A stretch of 64,000 bases of DNA from positions 21,991,851 through 22,055,850 of the forward strand of contig OY986973.1 of assembly GCA_963920575.1 (NCBI GenBank), in the 5' to 3' direction. The DNA is from Narthecium ossifragum. Taxonomy: Eukaryota > Streptophyta > Magnoliopsida > Dioscoreales > Nartheciaceae. Below the pieces are notes generated by a model. That model was not told the DNA's origin, made no database searches, and saw only the letters and a list, made by a program, of their open reading frames with translations. Position 1 is the stretch's first letter. Each line of letters opens with the position of its first letter. Shown in pieces: positions 44,301-55,995 of this stretch. The position numbers and the translations under genes were made by a program.

Positions 44301-47300
44301 ATCACTAACGAATGATAAGAACTAACATTCTAGCATCTGAATGTAAATTGAACTTATACTTGATTTTAATGATAATAGCTCAGTCATCTTCAATATCTGT
44401 AAATAAAGTTGGTTCCTTTGCACATTTGTGCTGAGTTCCTGTAGATAAACTTCTTAATTCCATTGCAATGTTCATTAAGTGACATAAAGCACGTGATTGC
44501 GATAAAACCTCTTGGTGTTTCATGCATAGTAGAAATGTTCTCTTGGCATTTCCTGCATAGTAAACATGTTTCTATGCAGACATCATCTTCTTGTAAAACT
44601 TCTACCTTCTATGTTTTTTTTTATGCTTGTGGGAGGGTCACTTATCCTGCTTAACTTAGAAGAGACATGCATCTCAATTTTTTAGTTTTGTACATACTTC
44701 TTGAATTGAATTTCCATGCCATAATCTTTTTAAAAACTGGTCTTCTTGAGCACAATATTCTCTTAGAGGTTAATGGCGGGTTTCAGCTTTCTGCTCAACA
44801 TGTTCACAGACAAAGTTGAGGCCTGTATTCGTGATGTAGTCTTTGTCTAGTTACTTCACTTTGAGAGCAAAATGGACCCAAAGATAAATTTCCATGTGGG
44901 GTTTCCTAAATTCTATTGTTGATTTTGCTACCATTTCTTTTCAATAGCTGATGATTCTCTGAGAGGCTAATGGTCGCTTTCAACTCTCCTCTTAACATGT
45001 GAGCAGTCAAAGTTGAGGCCTGTATATGTGATGTAGTCTTTTCCTAGTTACTTTGCGTTGAGAGCAAAATGGACCTAATGTTACAATTGTCATGCTCCGT
45101 TTTCGGAAATCTTGCGTTGATTGTGCTACCATTTCTGTCAATAGCTGATAAAACTGGTTCTAAACCACCTTGTTCTGTATGATTGCTCATGGTTAAAACC
45201 AGCTTGTAATCTCCTTCCATGCTTATTTTCCAGGTGTGAAGAGATTTGTATATATCTCAGCTGCTGATTTTGGTGTGGTGAACTACTTGTTAAAAGGATA
45301 TTACGAAGGAAAGGTGTTGCTTTTAGCTAATTTCTGCTTATAGTACATGTTTTAGGGGATCCACTGAATGTGTGGTCTAGGTGTTGCATTCTTTTGAATG
45401 TTTTAATTGCCCGTTAAAATTCTTCATATATGATTTTCATCTAATTTTTGTGTATAAGTTAATGAGTAGAAAAGCTTATGGTGTAGCAGCTGATCAGAGT
45501 TCTAGAGCTCTGTTAAATGCTGAACTTTTGCTCAAATACAATAAGTCTCTGGACTCTGCTACGAAGATTACAGCATGCTAGATGACAATGTAGAATAACT
45601 GAAATTTTTGGTTCTGCTGGCTATATGAGAATAATGACGGAAAACTTTGCAAAGTATATTTAGCATTTGAAGAAGGGAAATAAAATGTTGATAGAAGGTA
45701 GTCTGGTCACTGGTGGGAAATAAAATGTTGATAAAAGATGAATTTCTCGTTTCCAGTAGTTGAAATCAAAAGAACTCCATGGCAAATTTGATACTTTTAG
45801 ATTTAAAGTCAAAATTTCACCATCCAAAGAGTTAAAAGAGCACTGATCCCTCGCAGAAGCTGAGCTACTTTTATGCTTAAAGTTAAAAGCAAATAATATT
45901 TACCAAAACAGAAATCCTATATGTTGCTACGAAACCCATTTTAAAGCTGTACTACAGTCAGATGATCACATGTTCAAAACATTAGGATGTGATGTTGAGA
46001 AGAGCTAAGCAGCCGAGAAGATCTATTGCACAATTCTGTTCGCTGTCTCAGTGTCATTTGGCAAAAGAACTCTTTTGCTACACACTAAACAGAAAGCAAA
46101 ATATTCCAGAAAACAGAGTTTTTTAGTCCATTCATTGTCGTCTAGGGGTAACTAGGCTGGTTTTCTTTTCTTGGATTGGGAAGAGGTGAGATCGGTTGAG
46201 CCTGGAGGTCAGATTATCTAAATGTCACCTGTTTACTAAAGGGATGAATAAGTTGTGGACCACGATGTACGTCTATGCAGAATTTTTCCAATATATTGTT
46301 CGGTATTTCATATCAAGGTTACAGATTTCAGGCCTAAATTATAGGAACACACCGTTTATCACACTTTCAAAATAGCTTGGTAGGAGTTCTAGTAGCAAGT
46401 CCCTTCATCTTCAGATGGTGGCACAACTTTATAAATCATAATGCTTGGACCATCTACATGAATTTGTCATTTCCTTTGTTCACCAAGTACACCCTGAGAA
46501 ATATTAAAATTAGCATATGCTGGAATTTGCACTCTTTTACCATTCTAACTTTGCTCTATATTCTTATTGTTGCACATAAGTTGAGAACCTAAGTTTTTGT
46601 AGTGGCCATTATAGTCGGGGATTTCTTTTTCCTGTTTATATAGGAATGTCGTTCAAATCCTACACAGGTGTATACACATATAAATGCACATATGTTCTCA
46701 TTTTTCTTGTGGAAGCAATAAAGGACAAATGGAAGGAACTGAATGTAATGTGGGACAAATTTATTGCATTTAATTGCACCTGGTTAAATGAGAATGATGA
46801 TATATTATCAAATGTTGAGTAACACAAACAACGATGCAATCTGATGCATTCTCTTGAATGCTGCGGTACAAAGAAGAGCCAGATAAGGATTATTGAAGAG
46901 ATGTATTGGTCAAGGATGACGTGATAGACAATTACCTGAAGTAGTTGGATCAACTGTTATCAGAATATTAGAAATATGTGGATGCTAAGAGATGGGTAGA
47001 GGGTTAGGATGCTTTAATATATGAGTTTGAAGTATTTGTTGTGTTAGTTGTTTTAAAAAGCTGATATAAAAGTTGAAGATCTGGGAGATTGCTTGGCTTG
47101 ATAACAAGGTATTATGATGGCTGTAGGAAATAGACTTCAAAATCCTAGTGGATATTAATTGTTATTCCTAGTTTTACACAGAAAAACATTGGGCAGGCTT
47201 TGCTCTTAGTTAAGGTCTATTTAGGAGAAAACAAAAGGCTTTTTTATGTCCAGTTGAGAAAAGAATTGAAGCTTCTAGTCCTTGATCATCTTGAGTAAAT

Positions 47301-48806
47301 TTGTCAATGATTCTTCGTATATCTGTCATAAAAGAACCTGGCAACTTGTCTTGTTGATTGGTTTTATGTATTATTGATTTATTTTCTATTGGCGGGACAT
47401 GTAACAAAAGATTTGCTCATTTTCATGGCACAGAAAGCTGCTGAAGCAGAGTTATTGTCGAAATTTACATATGGAGGTCAGCATATTTCAAATTCTATCT
47501 ACTTGGCCCAAGCAGTTTGTGGACAGATAGTACAAAGACTAAATTTCTAACAGCTATTAAGCAAACTTTAATCCGAGAAAGTAATTTTTTGATTCCTGGA
47601 CAATTTACTGCTAATGTGCTTACCAACACCTATAGCATATGGCTATAAGGAATTATCCTACGTCTTACTTCTATCTTCCATTCCTTATATTAACTGCTCA
47701 TATGATACAAGTAATAGCATTCACGTTCAGCTCTATGCTCTCTTTTTTGTTTGGTATCCGGTTCTTTAGGAAAGAATTGCCACAGGTCCAAGGACTCTGC
47801 AGTCGAAATCTTTTAATTATCCTTTTCGCTTCAACGCTCCTGCCTTATGGTCTTCTATGTGTTCTTTTTTTTTTTTGGTTATCATATTTTAGCTTTTAGT
47901 TTATGTCTAGAGCCTCTTAATCCCTACTACTACTGCCTAAACCCTCTTAAGCCCTAGCTGTTGGTGGTGAATGGTGGGGAAATGCCCTTTCTCAGAGTCC
48001 TCATGAATTCCCACTAGTGTTTTTAGAACCCATGATCTCCTCACGGGAGGGTTCAAGCCTTAATCATCTTGCTCTACACAGGGCTTCTCTCTTATTGAAT
48101 TTTGATTTGCATTTCCTTATGTTCTGCATTTTCTGTTACAAACTTCAAAGTTCTATTTGGGTTCATCATTTCCTTGACCAAGCTCTTACTGAAGCAGTTT
48201 TACAATGGTCTGGTAGAAACGCACTATACAGAGATGACTCACTTGGAGTCGGTATCATATCCACACTGAAGCAGAATGCAATTAGAACACAAATAAGCTA
48301 GAAAATCAGGAGATCTTTCTCGGACCCTAACCTTTCGGGTTGTATTAGCCTGATGGTCCCTTTGCTGTTACTATGGGCTTGTGACAATCAGTTTAAAATG
48401 TTTCAAGATTGCTAAGAAGTGAATGCCTTATAGAGCTCACTCTCCATTTTTCATTTCGAATAGGTGTAATCCTAAGGCCAGGTTTTATACATGGGACTCG
48501 TCAAGTGGGAAGCATGAAGATCCCTCTAGGCGTTATTGGTTCTCCACTTGAGATGGTACTCTCTCTCTCTCTCTCTCTCTCTCTCCTCCCTTTCTCTCTT
48601 CCAGAATTAAAAGATTGTAATTTTCGCTACAGATCCTCCAACACGCGAAACCACTCAATCGGATGCCTCTAGTAGGGCCGCTATTCACCCCTCCTGTGAG
48701 CGTCAATGGCGTAGCAAAGGTAGCTGTCAGAGCTGCGAGTGATCCCGTATTTCCTCCCGGCATTGTTGATGTATATGGCATCCTCCGCTACAGCGAGCAG
48801 AAGTGA
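41375..48806 (+). CDS. NAD(P)-binding Rossmann-fold protein (At5g15910-like), 10 exons, 285 aa
   Basis: Atypical short-chain dehydrogenase/NDUFA9-like protein, probably targeted to mitochondria. Exons: 41375-41430, 41768-41885, 41978-42066, 43103-43158, 43242-43297, 43857-43950, 45234-45313, 47434-47476, 48464-48555, 48633-48806. All are GT-AG and the phases close to 285 residues. The N-terminus MRTVFSRLIQAQSRLS is a basic amphipathic leader. The nucleotide-binding loop is GGNGFVG (63-69), followed by SGRSS, VSCVGGFGSN, KRFVYISAADFG, ILRPGFIHGTR and a C-terminal VFPPGIVDV block. These match my memory of Arabidopsis At5g15910. The substrate is unknown. Intron 7 is 2120 bp. Exon 2 has a NAGNAG acceptor. 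Confidence 0.92.
42675..42900. repeat. Dispersed repeat in intron 3
   Basis: A block built from GAGCTTGTTCACGAG-like units (GTTCATGCTTGTTCA, CGAGCTTGAGCCTGTTCACGAG) starts near TTAGGGGTGTAATTGAGC. This resembles a widely scattered plant repeat class. No coding content. Confidence 0.5.
44765..45155. repeat. 197-bp tandem duplication in intron 6
   Basis: AGAGGTTAATGGCGGGTTTC at 44765 recurs as AGAGGCTAATGGTCGCTTTC at 44962, and similarity continues through AAAGTTGAGGCCTGTAT, GAGAGCAAAATGGACC and CAATAGCTGAT. The copies are clearly diverged. Confidence 0.8.
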
Positions 48807-49205
48807 CCCTTTATCCGAGCTGATGTCCATTGCAAGTGCAAATAAACATGCATCTAAGTTTCCAAGTATGCCACTACAGGATTCTTTTGTTCTCTTTAAG
48901 TACTGCGAGGGAATAAAATGCGAGATTTTCTTGTAACTTATCTGCCTTTGTGGCTACAATGTGCTAATGGTGTACAATGTAGTAGTTCTCCTAGTAATGG
49001 TTGCAACTAACTTCTTAAGCTCATCGCTTTAAAAGGAATTTGTTCATGGTTCTGGTAGAAGCTTCTTAATTTCTATGTCTCGTAGGATCTATCTACTTGT
49101 GTTCATCTCATCAACCTCATCTTTGCATGATAAACACCACAGAAAAATCTCAAATAAAATAGAGGCTAAAGAACATGATCAATACGTACGTGTTGCATAT
49201 ATATC
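48807..49205. other. 3' flank of the Rossmann-fold gene
   Basis: AT-rich downstream sequence with no recognisable gene or repeat end. Confidence 0.4.
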
Positions 49206-49209
49206 TCGA

Positions 49210-49500
49210 TCAGGAGATACTGAACAATTTGAAATTTCTAAAACTAATGTGATCGTGTTTACAACGTAACAACATCACAATTTTACATGGATGTCTTCGC
49301 ATATGATTATGATAGTTGTAGCTTTCAAGGCACTCAGCTGCTGGTTCTCCTATCACTCTGGTGCTCACAAAGTGAGTTGGAATCAGGTCGCGCGTGATCG
49401 AAGCCGCCGGTACTACTGCCGCCACCATCGTAATGTTCTCCTCTCAAACACAGTCACAGATGCTATATGAATCATCTTCAACTAGATTAGAGACTGGAAC
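49210..49500 (-). other. Possible small gene or pseudogene, copy A
   Basis: A minus frame of 72 codons begins MVAAVVPAASITRDLIPTHF at 49428. The DNA around its start (about 49370-49490), including the leader block TCATCTTC..ATAGCATCTGTG on the minus strand, is similar to 52640-52760. I do not recognise the product and the frame may be chance. The pair is the reason for listing it. Confidence 0.25.
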
Positions 49501-50327
49501 TGAAAAGAAACCTCCACAAGCATACATACAATAATATCATCACTACTAATTAAAAGCTTCTCATGACTGGTGTGTGTATTGCTTCAGTCTTCTTGCCTCT
49601 AGATTTAACTTGGTCACAATCTCATAATTAACTACAAAATGTACGGTACAGTGACACCATTCCTGTCAAACAAATGAACTTTATGACATTTTTATGCATT
49701 GCTGAGAATTTAAGGATGATATTTCTTACTTAGAGAGATTAACCATTCATTGGTTCCATCTCTTTAATCTTTCATTATCTAGGCTTAGGAACATAATCAT
49801 TGTTGCAAATCCTATAAGATTTTGGTGGGGATGCAAAAGAATTTAATGCGAGATCTTTGAATTTGATGAGAAGCCAATCAAGGAATAAATCTATATTAGC
49901 TAACTAAGAAACCTGTGACATGATGTCCTGCTGTTCTAAGGGTGTGTTTGTTTGGTATGTGTAAATTATAATGGGGAAAAGTTACAAGGATAATAAGTTT
50001 TACATGAGTAGTAATCAAAGGGGTAACATGTAGATGTTACTCATGTTTGGATACCTAAGAAAGTTCTTATTTTGGATTTCTTAGTCTTATAGTAAACCAA
50101 TCATAGATAAGAAGATAAACTAAGAAAGAAAGTTCACAAACAAAAAGAAAAATAAGTTACATCTTGTCTGGTCGGCCCTGTGATCGGGCCTATTATGTTG
50201 AGTTTGAGCTGGGATTGGGCTGGGTAACTCTCCACCCATAGCGAATCTTGATTGGGCTCAAGTCGGGTCGGGGTCGGGCTTCATATATATGAGATGGGCC
50301 CGGTTCGCATAAATGATAATAAAAAAA
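49501..50327. other. Spacer before the Pack-MULE
   Basis: AT-rich, no gene recognised. A GTTTGTTTGGTATGTG stretch near 49947 resembles a DNA-transposon end but has no partner that I could find. Confidence 0.4.
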
Positions 50328-50520
50328 AGGCTAAAGTAAAGTATGTGTTTGGTACATGGGTTTTCAGGCAAATTTTTATTTGATACCTGTGTTTTCAAAA
50401 GTAAACATTGAATACCAATGTTTATCGAACCATTTTTAATTGATGCCTCCGTCCACCTGCCGTCTGCCGGTCTAACGGCGGCCCAAGCAAACCGACCACG
50501 TGCCTATACGTGACCGGACA
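50328..50520 (+). repeat. Left TIR of the Pack-MULE
   Basis: 193 bp, pairing with 51933-52117. It carries an 8-bp insertion-like difference near its start (AAGTAAAGTATG against AAGTATG). Confidence 0.88.
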
Positions 50521-50614
50521 GCCTCCTTCCTGCGAGCCAGAGGACAGCCTCCTTCTATCCGCTCACCTTCTTCTCTGACTCTAGACCAGCGAGAACGAGG
50601 TCGGGGGAGCGGGA

Positions 50615-50932
50615 GTGGAGAGCCAAAGAGGGCGTTGACCGCAGCGGCTGCGGCGGCCGCGCTGGCTGCACTGGAGCCGAGCCCGCTACCCAAAGGTAGC
50701 CCCTTCTTTAGGTGAAGCGAGAGGCCAACCGATCGGACCCCGAGCATGCGCATGGCCGCAATGCCGGTGATCCCAGCGCGGTTGAATAGAGGGTCGAGGG
50801 ATAGCTTGGTGGAGGGGTAGGAGGACGTTATGGAGGAGATAGAGAGGCGGCCAGGGGCAACGGAGGGGTCGACGGAGATGGTGACAACGTCACCGACGCT
50901 GTCAACGGCGCATCCAAGGAAGATACCAGGGA
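50615..50932 (-). pseudogene. Captured homoserine kinase fragment
   Basis: The minus frame encodes FLGCAVDSVGDVV, ISVDPSVAPG, FNRAGITGIAAMRMLGVRS and GLPLGSGLGSSAASAAAA. These match plant homoserine kinase, a GHMP kinase of threonine synthesis, including the ATP-binding motif PLGSGLGSSAA. Only about 105 of some 370 residues are present, so the piece cannot be an enzyme by itself. It lies within a 374-codon open frame (51596-50472), most of whose upstream part is the complement of the subtilase fragment. Confidence 0.85.
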
Positions 50933-51394
50933 TGAGAGAAGTTGGAGCCGGCGTAGGAGGCGGCGGAGACTCTGGCAAGGTCGGTGTCGAGATGGTAGGA
51001 GACCGTCGAGATGGTAGAAGACCGTCGTGGTTGGCGAAGCATGGCGGGGCTGGCGATGGCGGCTGGTGGTGGAGATGAAGATCGGGCAGATGAGGCGGTT
51101 GGCGGGCCTGGTTCACCGCGGAATGCAACGCGAGGTTGGACCGTAGGAGACGATGGGTTTCGGTGATGGGAGCTTGGCAGCGGCGTGGATTGGAGGGTGA
51201 CCAGAGTGTTCGAGGAAGACGACGATGGTGGGGACGAGGGGGAGAACTCGGCAGCAGTGAGAGGAGATGAAGGGGGAAGAGAGGTGGCCAAGGCTGCCTT
51301 GTGGGAAGTAGGCCGGGGATGCTTGAGATCGGCGGAGACCAGAGAGGTAGGAGGAGTACGGACACTGGGTACTCGGCGTCGCTGTGCCTGGAGG

Positions 51395-51790
51395 GGTCTT
51401 TAAATCCAAATGCCATCGCCGGCAAGATAGTTGTGTGTGATCGTGGTGTGAGCTCCCGGGCCGCCAAGGGCGCAGCAGTGAAGGCCGCCGGCGGCGTCGG
51501 TATGATCCTCGCCAATGGGGTCTTCGACGGTGAGGGCCTCGTCGCCGATCCCCAAGTTCTCCCATCAGCTGCCGTAGGCGCTACCGCCGGCAACAAGCTT
51601 CGCCGTTATATATCCTCTGCTAGCACCAACGCCGCCGCCACCATCCTATTTCGCGGCACTCGTCTTGGAGTCCACACGGCCCCAGTGGTCGCAGCGTTCT
51701 CCGCTCGCGGACCCAATCCTCAGTCGCCCGACATCCTGAAGCCCGACCTCTTCGCCCCGGGACTCGGCATCGTTGCGGCGTGGCCCAGTA
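51395..51790 (+). pseudogene. Captured subtilisin-like protease fragment
   Basis: The plus frame encodes AGKIVVCDRGVSSRAAKG, KAAGGVGMILAN, GEGLVADPQVLPSAAVG and APVVAAFSARGPNPQSPDIL then KPDLFAPGLGI. These are the PA domain and the stretch just before the catalytic serine of plant subtilases. The catalytic Asp, His and Ser regions are absent. It sits in an open frame from 51301 to 51915. Confidence 0.88.
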
Positions 51791-51932
51791 CGATCGCGAG
51801 CGGAGAACGCTGTGGTGGCGACGGCCAGGGGAGTGCTGTGGCGGCAGCGGCCGCCGCGTTGGGGAAAGCGCCGGAGAGCATGTTGGTGACGTTGGATCCT
51901 TGCTTGCGGGGATGATGATTCACGACATAATT

Positions 51933-52117
51933 TGTCCGGTCACGTGCCTACGTGACCGGTTTGCTCGGGCCGCCGTTAGACCGGCAGACGGCAGGTGGAC
52001 GGAGGCATCAATTAAAAATGGTTCGATAAACATAGGTATTCAATGTTTACTTTTGAAAACACGGGTATCACATAAAAATTTGCCTGAAAACCCAGGTACC
52101 AAACACATACTTTAGCC
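51933..52117 (-). repeat. Right TIR of the Pack-MULE
   Basis: Complement of 50328-50520 with a small number of differences. Confidence 0.88.
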
Positions 52118-52482
52118 TAAAAAAAAACCCAAAACAGTATTTAAGATATTTAATATTTTTATAACCTGCGATTAATAATACTATTGATCGAATGCAAGGG
52201 TATTTTCTAAAGAATCATATGGTTTCGGAGGAGGAATATGATATTAATTGTTCGGATTATAGGGTGAAATGCGATATTTAAGCATGGTTTGAGAGTGAAT
52301 AAATGACAGCATTTTTCAGTAATATATCTCTCAAGTAATTAAGGGGGTTATCCTAAAATCCTAGAAGGAAAAAGTGGAATATATGGTGATCTTCTGATCA
52401 GCGACAACTTGCAGGGACGTCGACGATGATTACCACCTAACATCATCAGCAAACGCATCCTAGCTAGCTCCCAGGCAGTCTC

Positions 52483-52760
52483 TTAATTTGGATCATCGGC
52501 TTCGAGTTGGCCCGTTGCACCATCGTCCAGAGCGAACCGTGGATGGCACGGGCCGGAATCCGGAGAAGCTCCCTCCCTCCGGGGAGGAGAGGGCAATGCT
52601 CTTCTTAGCAGCTGCCTCCTCCCGCGTTTTACTAGGATGGATCGAGCTCTGATGCTCACAAGTTGGACGTACGTCATGATCGAAACCGCAGTCGCCGCCA
52701 TCAAATGTTCTAGCTCCTCTCTAACACAAATGCAATGCTATTTGCATCATCTTCATCATC
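52483..52760 (-). other. Possible small gene or pseudogene, copy B
   Basis: A 73-codon minus frame begins MMAATAVSIMTYVQLVSIRA at 52704. Its leader and first codons resemble copy A at 49210-49500 (TGATCGAA(A/G)CCGC and CATCATCTTC blocks on the plus strand). The rest is basic then acidic, with no recognised motif. Confidence 0.25.
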
Positions 52761-52860
52761 TTGATTCTTGAGCTATCGATGCTATATCCCTCCTAAAAGC
52801 TCATCAGCTTGGAGAGCTCTCGGTTCACATCGATCCTGCGCTTAACAACCAATGCCATAG

Positions 52861-53566
52861 TTTTGCTAATTAGAAAGTCCTTTTTTGGATATACTTTGAA
52901 ATGTTTTACTTTATGTTTTCAGAAAATCATTTTAGATTAGAATTTGAATCGTGATGTAAGTTCATATTCGAATTAATATGAATTTTTAGCATTATGATTT
53001 TTTGTGGTTCCAAATATCGTGGTTGATATTGAATACCATTATAGAGTGATCACAATGTGTTGGTCGTTATAATGACTATATTTTTGTTGTGATTAATATT
53101 ATTTCTAGTGAACAAAAATTACTATTTGCAATTAAATAAGTGGTCACAACAAATAGACACAATGATCTCTTTGCATTATTTGCAACAAACATGTGGTTGT
53201 AATTAATGCTACCGGTGACCTTACGAGATCCAAGCAGCGACCATACATATGGTCATTATTGGGCTACTTTATTGCAATCAAATTGGGGTGGTTGCCTTGA
53301 GTCGGTACCTTTAGCGACCAACTCGTTGGAGTGTAATATGATTAAGAAATATTTCAATTGCGATCACAGTTGGTCGCTGATACTTGACCTTTTGCAACCA
53401 ACTTGACTTGGTCAAAAGATACTATTTATGATAACTTATTTTTGACCACTTAACGACCAAAATGGAAATGATCGCTAAAGCCCCGAAATGGCCTTTAATG
53501 ACCAAATATTGCACTTACTGTGACCACCATATTGATCACTAAATGACTTTTTTCTTGTATTGTATT
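52861..53566. mobile_element. Probable CACTA element remnant
   Basis: The right end, read on the minus strand, is CAATACAAGAAAAAAGTCAT, one change from the CACTACAAGAAAA terminus of CACTA elements. Inward lie many subterminal motifs of the type GCGACCA, GACCAAA, TGGTCGC and TGGTCAC (53060-53545). No matching left terminus was found. Confidence 0.5.
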
Positions 53567-53589
53567 CACTTCTAGAGCTTGGTTTTTTT

Positions 53590-53740
53590 TTATGTTCCTT
53601 GATAACAGAATTATAAAGCTGATGGAGTTGCTCGCTGGTGCCGACGCTCTAACGTCCCGCTATATTGGGCCCTGAAGGATGTGATCACGGACATTTTCTT
53701 TAGCACTTAACCATTAAGCTCAACTAATTTAAAAAAAAGT
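53590..53740 (+). mobile_element. LINE 3' end, very short
   Basis: The plus frame reads YKADGVARWCRRSNVPLYWA, matching the end of the RNase H domain in the LINE at 32996-33487 (CNDKADGIARFYRRL). It is followed by CCATTAAGCTCAACTAATTT and an A run. A heavily 5'-truncated insertion of the same LINE group. Confidence 0.65.
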
Positions 53741-53923
53741 TTACATATCAAACAGGCCGGTCTTTGTGCCGTGACCGGGCCTGGCCGCATCCATAGCCGA
53801 GTTTTCGGATCCGGATTTTTGAAATCCTACCCGTTAAGACAACCAAGTCCGGCACCCTTAAACCCTTCCTCTCTCTCGCCTCTTCTCCCCTTCCAAAGCC
53901 GACTATTTGGACTCCGCCTCTCA

Positions 53924-53932
53924 AAACCCTAG
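53924..53932 (+). promoter_or_regulatory. Telo-box in the NHP2 promoter
   Basis: AAACCCTAG lies about 88 bp upstream of the start codon. Telo-boxes are common in promoters of plant ribosome-biogenesis and translation genes, in keeping with the gene downstream. Confidence 0.65.
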
Positions 53933-54019
53933 CAAAAGACCTCTGCGTTACCAAACCGAAGCCGGGAAAGGGAGGGATAATAGAGGAATCTATAGATAGA
54001 GAGGGAGTCATTTAGCAAG

Positions 54020-55952
54020 ATGGGGAGCGATAGCGAGACGGAGAGGTCTGCAAAGAAGGAGAAGAAGCTCTTGGTTCTGGCTCCGATTGCCAAACCTCTC
54101 GCCGGGAAGAAGCTTTGCAAGAAGACCCTCAAGCTCGTGAGGAGAGGTATATCTAATTTGCTTACGTGAATGTTGCCCTTCAGAAGAAAAAAGATGGGTT
54201 CTTTTATTGTTCTGTTTGGATGTGCCTGCCTGATTTTTATACCCAGGAGGTGTTTTCTTGGGATTTTCTCATTTGGGTTTCCGGGTTTTATTTAAATTTT
54301 GTTGCTTTTCGTCGAAAGATGGCACCTTGCTACTTTTAGTTGTCCATTCATTCTGGGGTTCTGCATTTTGCTTTTTTTTGCTATTATGCTGTGAAAAGCT
54401 GGTAACTTGTTGATCTATATTATTCTCTTGGAATGGCTGTATCATGTGCTTACTGGTTGTTGAATGCTGCATTTTGTACGTTGCATTTTCTACATGTATT
54501 ATTTTCGACCGTGAAATTCATTTTTATGAGAATTCTCTTTTGTTTGCATGTTTGATTGTCCGTATGCTGTGAGTTTGCATATCCATCTGATAACGCCTCG
54601 CTTGCAAGAGCAAAGGGATCTTGTTTTTGTACTCTTTGGGTTTTTTTATGACTTGGGCTTCCATTTTTCCTTTTTTGTGGCTTGAATCTTGTGTCAAATA
54701 CGTCCACATTTTCAATTTCTTTAAGCAGGAGTTTTCTACTGTATGCTTTGCCAGTGGGTTCTAGCTATTTTCATCATCTATGATTTGTTTTTTGATCTAC
54801 ATTATGCCGTGAAATGGGGGTTCTTGTCAATATGTTCGAGAATGTTTTTCCAATCTCTTTGCCTGTTAGTATGATTGTATCACCTTATGAACTACTGATG
54901 TCAGTTATCTGAATATCTCTAGATGCAAATTTTAACCATAGATTCCCCATATTGTAATCCCTATGTCTTTTGTTCGTTTTCTTATTTATGTCCTCTGAAT
55001 TTGTGTCTTTTCGACCTTTATCTCCAAGGTCCTTGAAATCTGGCACCTTGCTGTTGCTTTCACTTGGTATACAAATGGCTCCAAGGATTGCCGTGCCGTT
55101 GGCACGCGCCGTGCCGCTAACCCACCGGTATGGTACGCGCCGCCGGCACGCGCCGTATCGGACGGTACGCGCCGGTGCCGGTCCAGATGAGTGAAATTCA
55201 CTCGTTTTCAACATCTCTAATTGGCCAAATATAATCTCTTATACCAGAGCAGAGTGAAAACATATTAAAATAGTATAATACAATACATGACACATAATCA
55301 ATAGCTCAATACATGTCTTATATGAGTATACATCAAGCTCTTTCTCAGATTAACCATAATCTGTCATCCGGTGGTCTAAAATAAATGTTTCTAGTAGAAC
55401 TCAATTAATAACACCTTAATTAGTTTGCATCTCTAATAACACCTTAAAAAACAGAGAGTATTCCAACAAAAAATTCATGAAAATTTTCAAACTTTTTTTT
55501 AACACTTTCAAATATGGACAAATACTAGCTTTCTCATTTGTCCACCAATTTGAATTAATTTTGATGTAAAATACAACATTTATCAATTAATATGAAAATT
55601 ATCGTAAGTAATTAACGTGGAAAGTAACATCAACAATTAATGAAAAAATTAATATGAATAAATCATAAAAAAAAACTAAATAGCATCAGAAATTAATATA
55701 ATAACTAAAATGATTATTAACATAAAATTTTAAATTTTCATATGATACATTTAAATAAAAAAAGTGCATAATTACCATCATTAAATAAAAAATAATATAT
55801 TATATGAGGTTTATCATTGATACATATGGATTTTTATTTTTAGCTTGTTTTCTGACTTGCTGACTACCCGAACAACATGTCGTATGCAAATTGACGTCTC
55901 AACCCCCACACACACACACCCCCCCCCACACACACACACACACACACACCCT

Positions 55953-55995
<43 letters not shown>

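Larger units (their letters stand above)
50328..52117. mobile_element. Pack-MULE with homoserine kinase and subtilase fragments
   Basis: Inverted repeats of about 190 bp (50328-50520 and 51933-52117) start GGCTAAAGTA on both strands and stay highly similar through TGATGCCTCCGTCCACCTGC and GTCTAACGGCGGCCC. A-rich tracts flank both ends, so the 9-bp target duplication cannot be fixed. The 1.4-kb interior is GC-rich and holds pieces of two unrelated host genes in opposite orientation, with no transposase. This is the definition of a Pack-MULE. Confidence 0.9.

Noticed and set aside
50472..51596. A 374-codon minus frame as a complete gene
   Set aside because: Only its C-terminal third matches homoserine kinase; the rest is the complement of the subtilase fragment inside a Pack-MULE.
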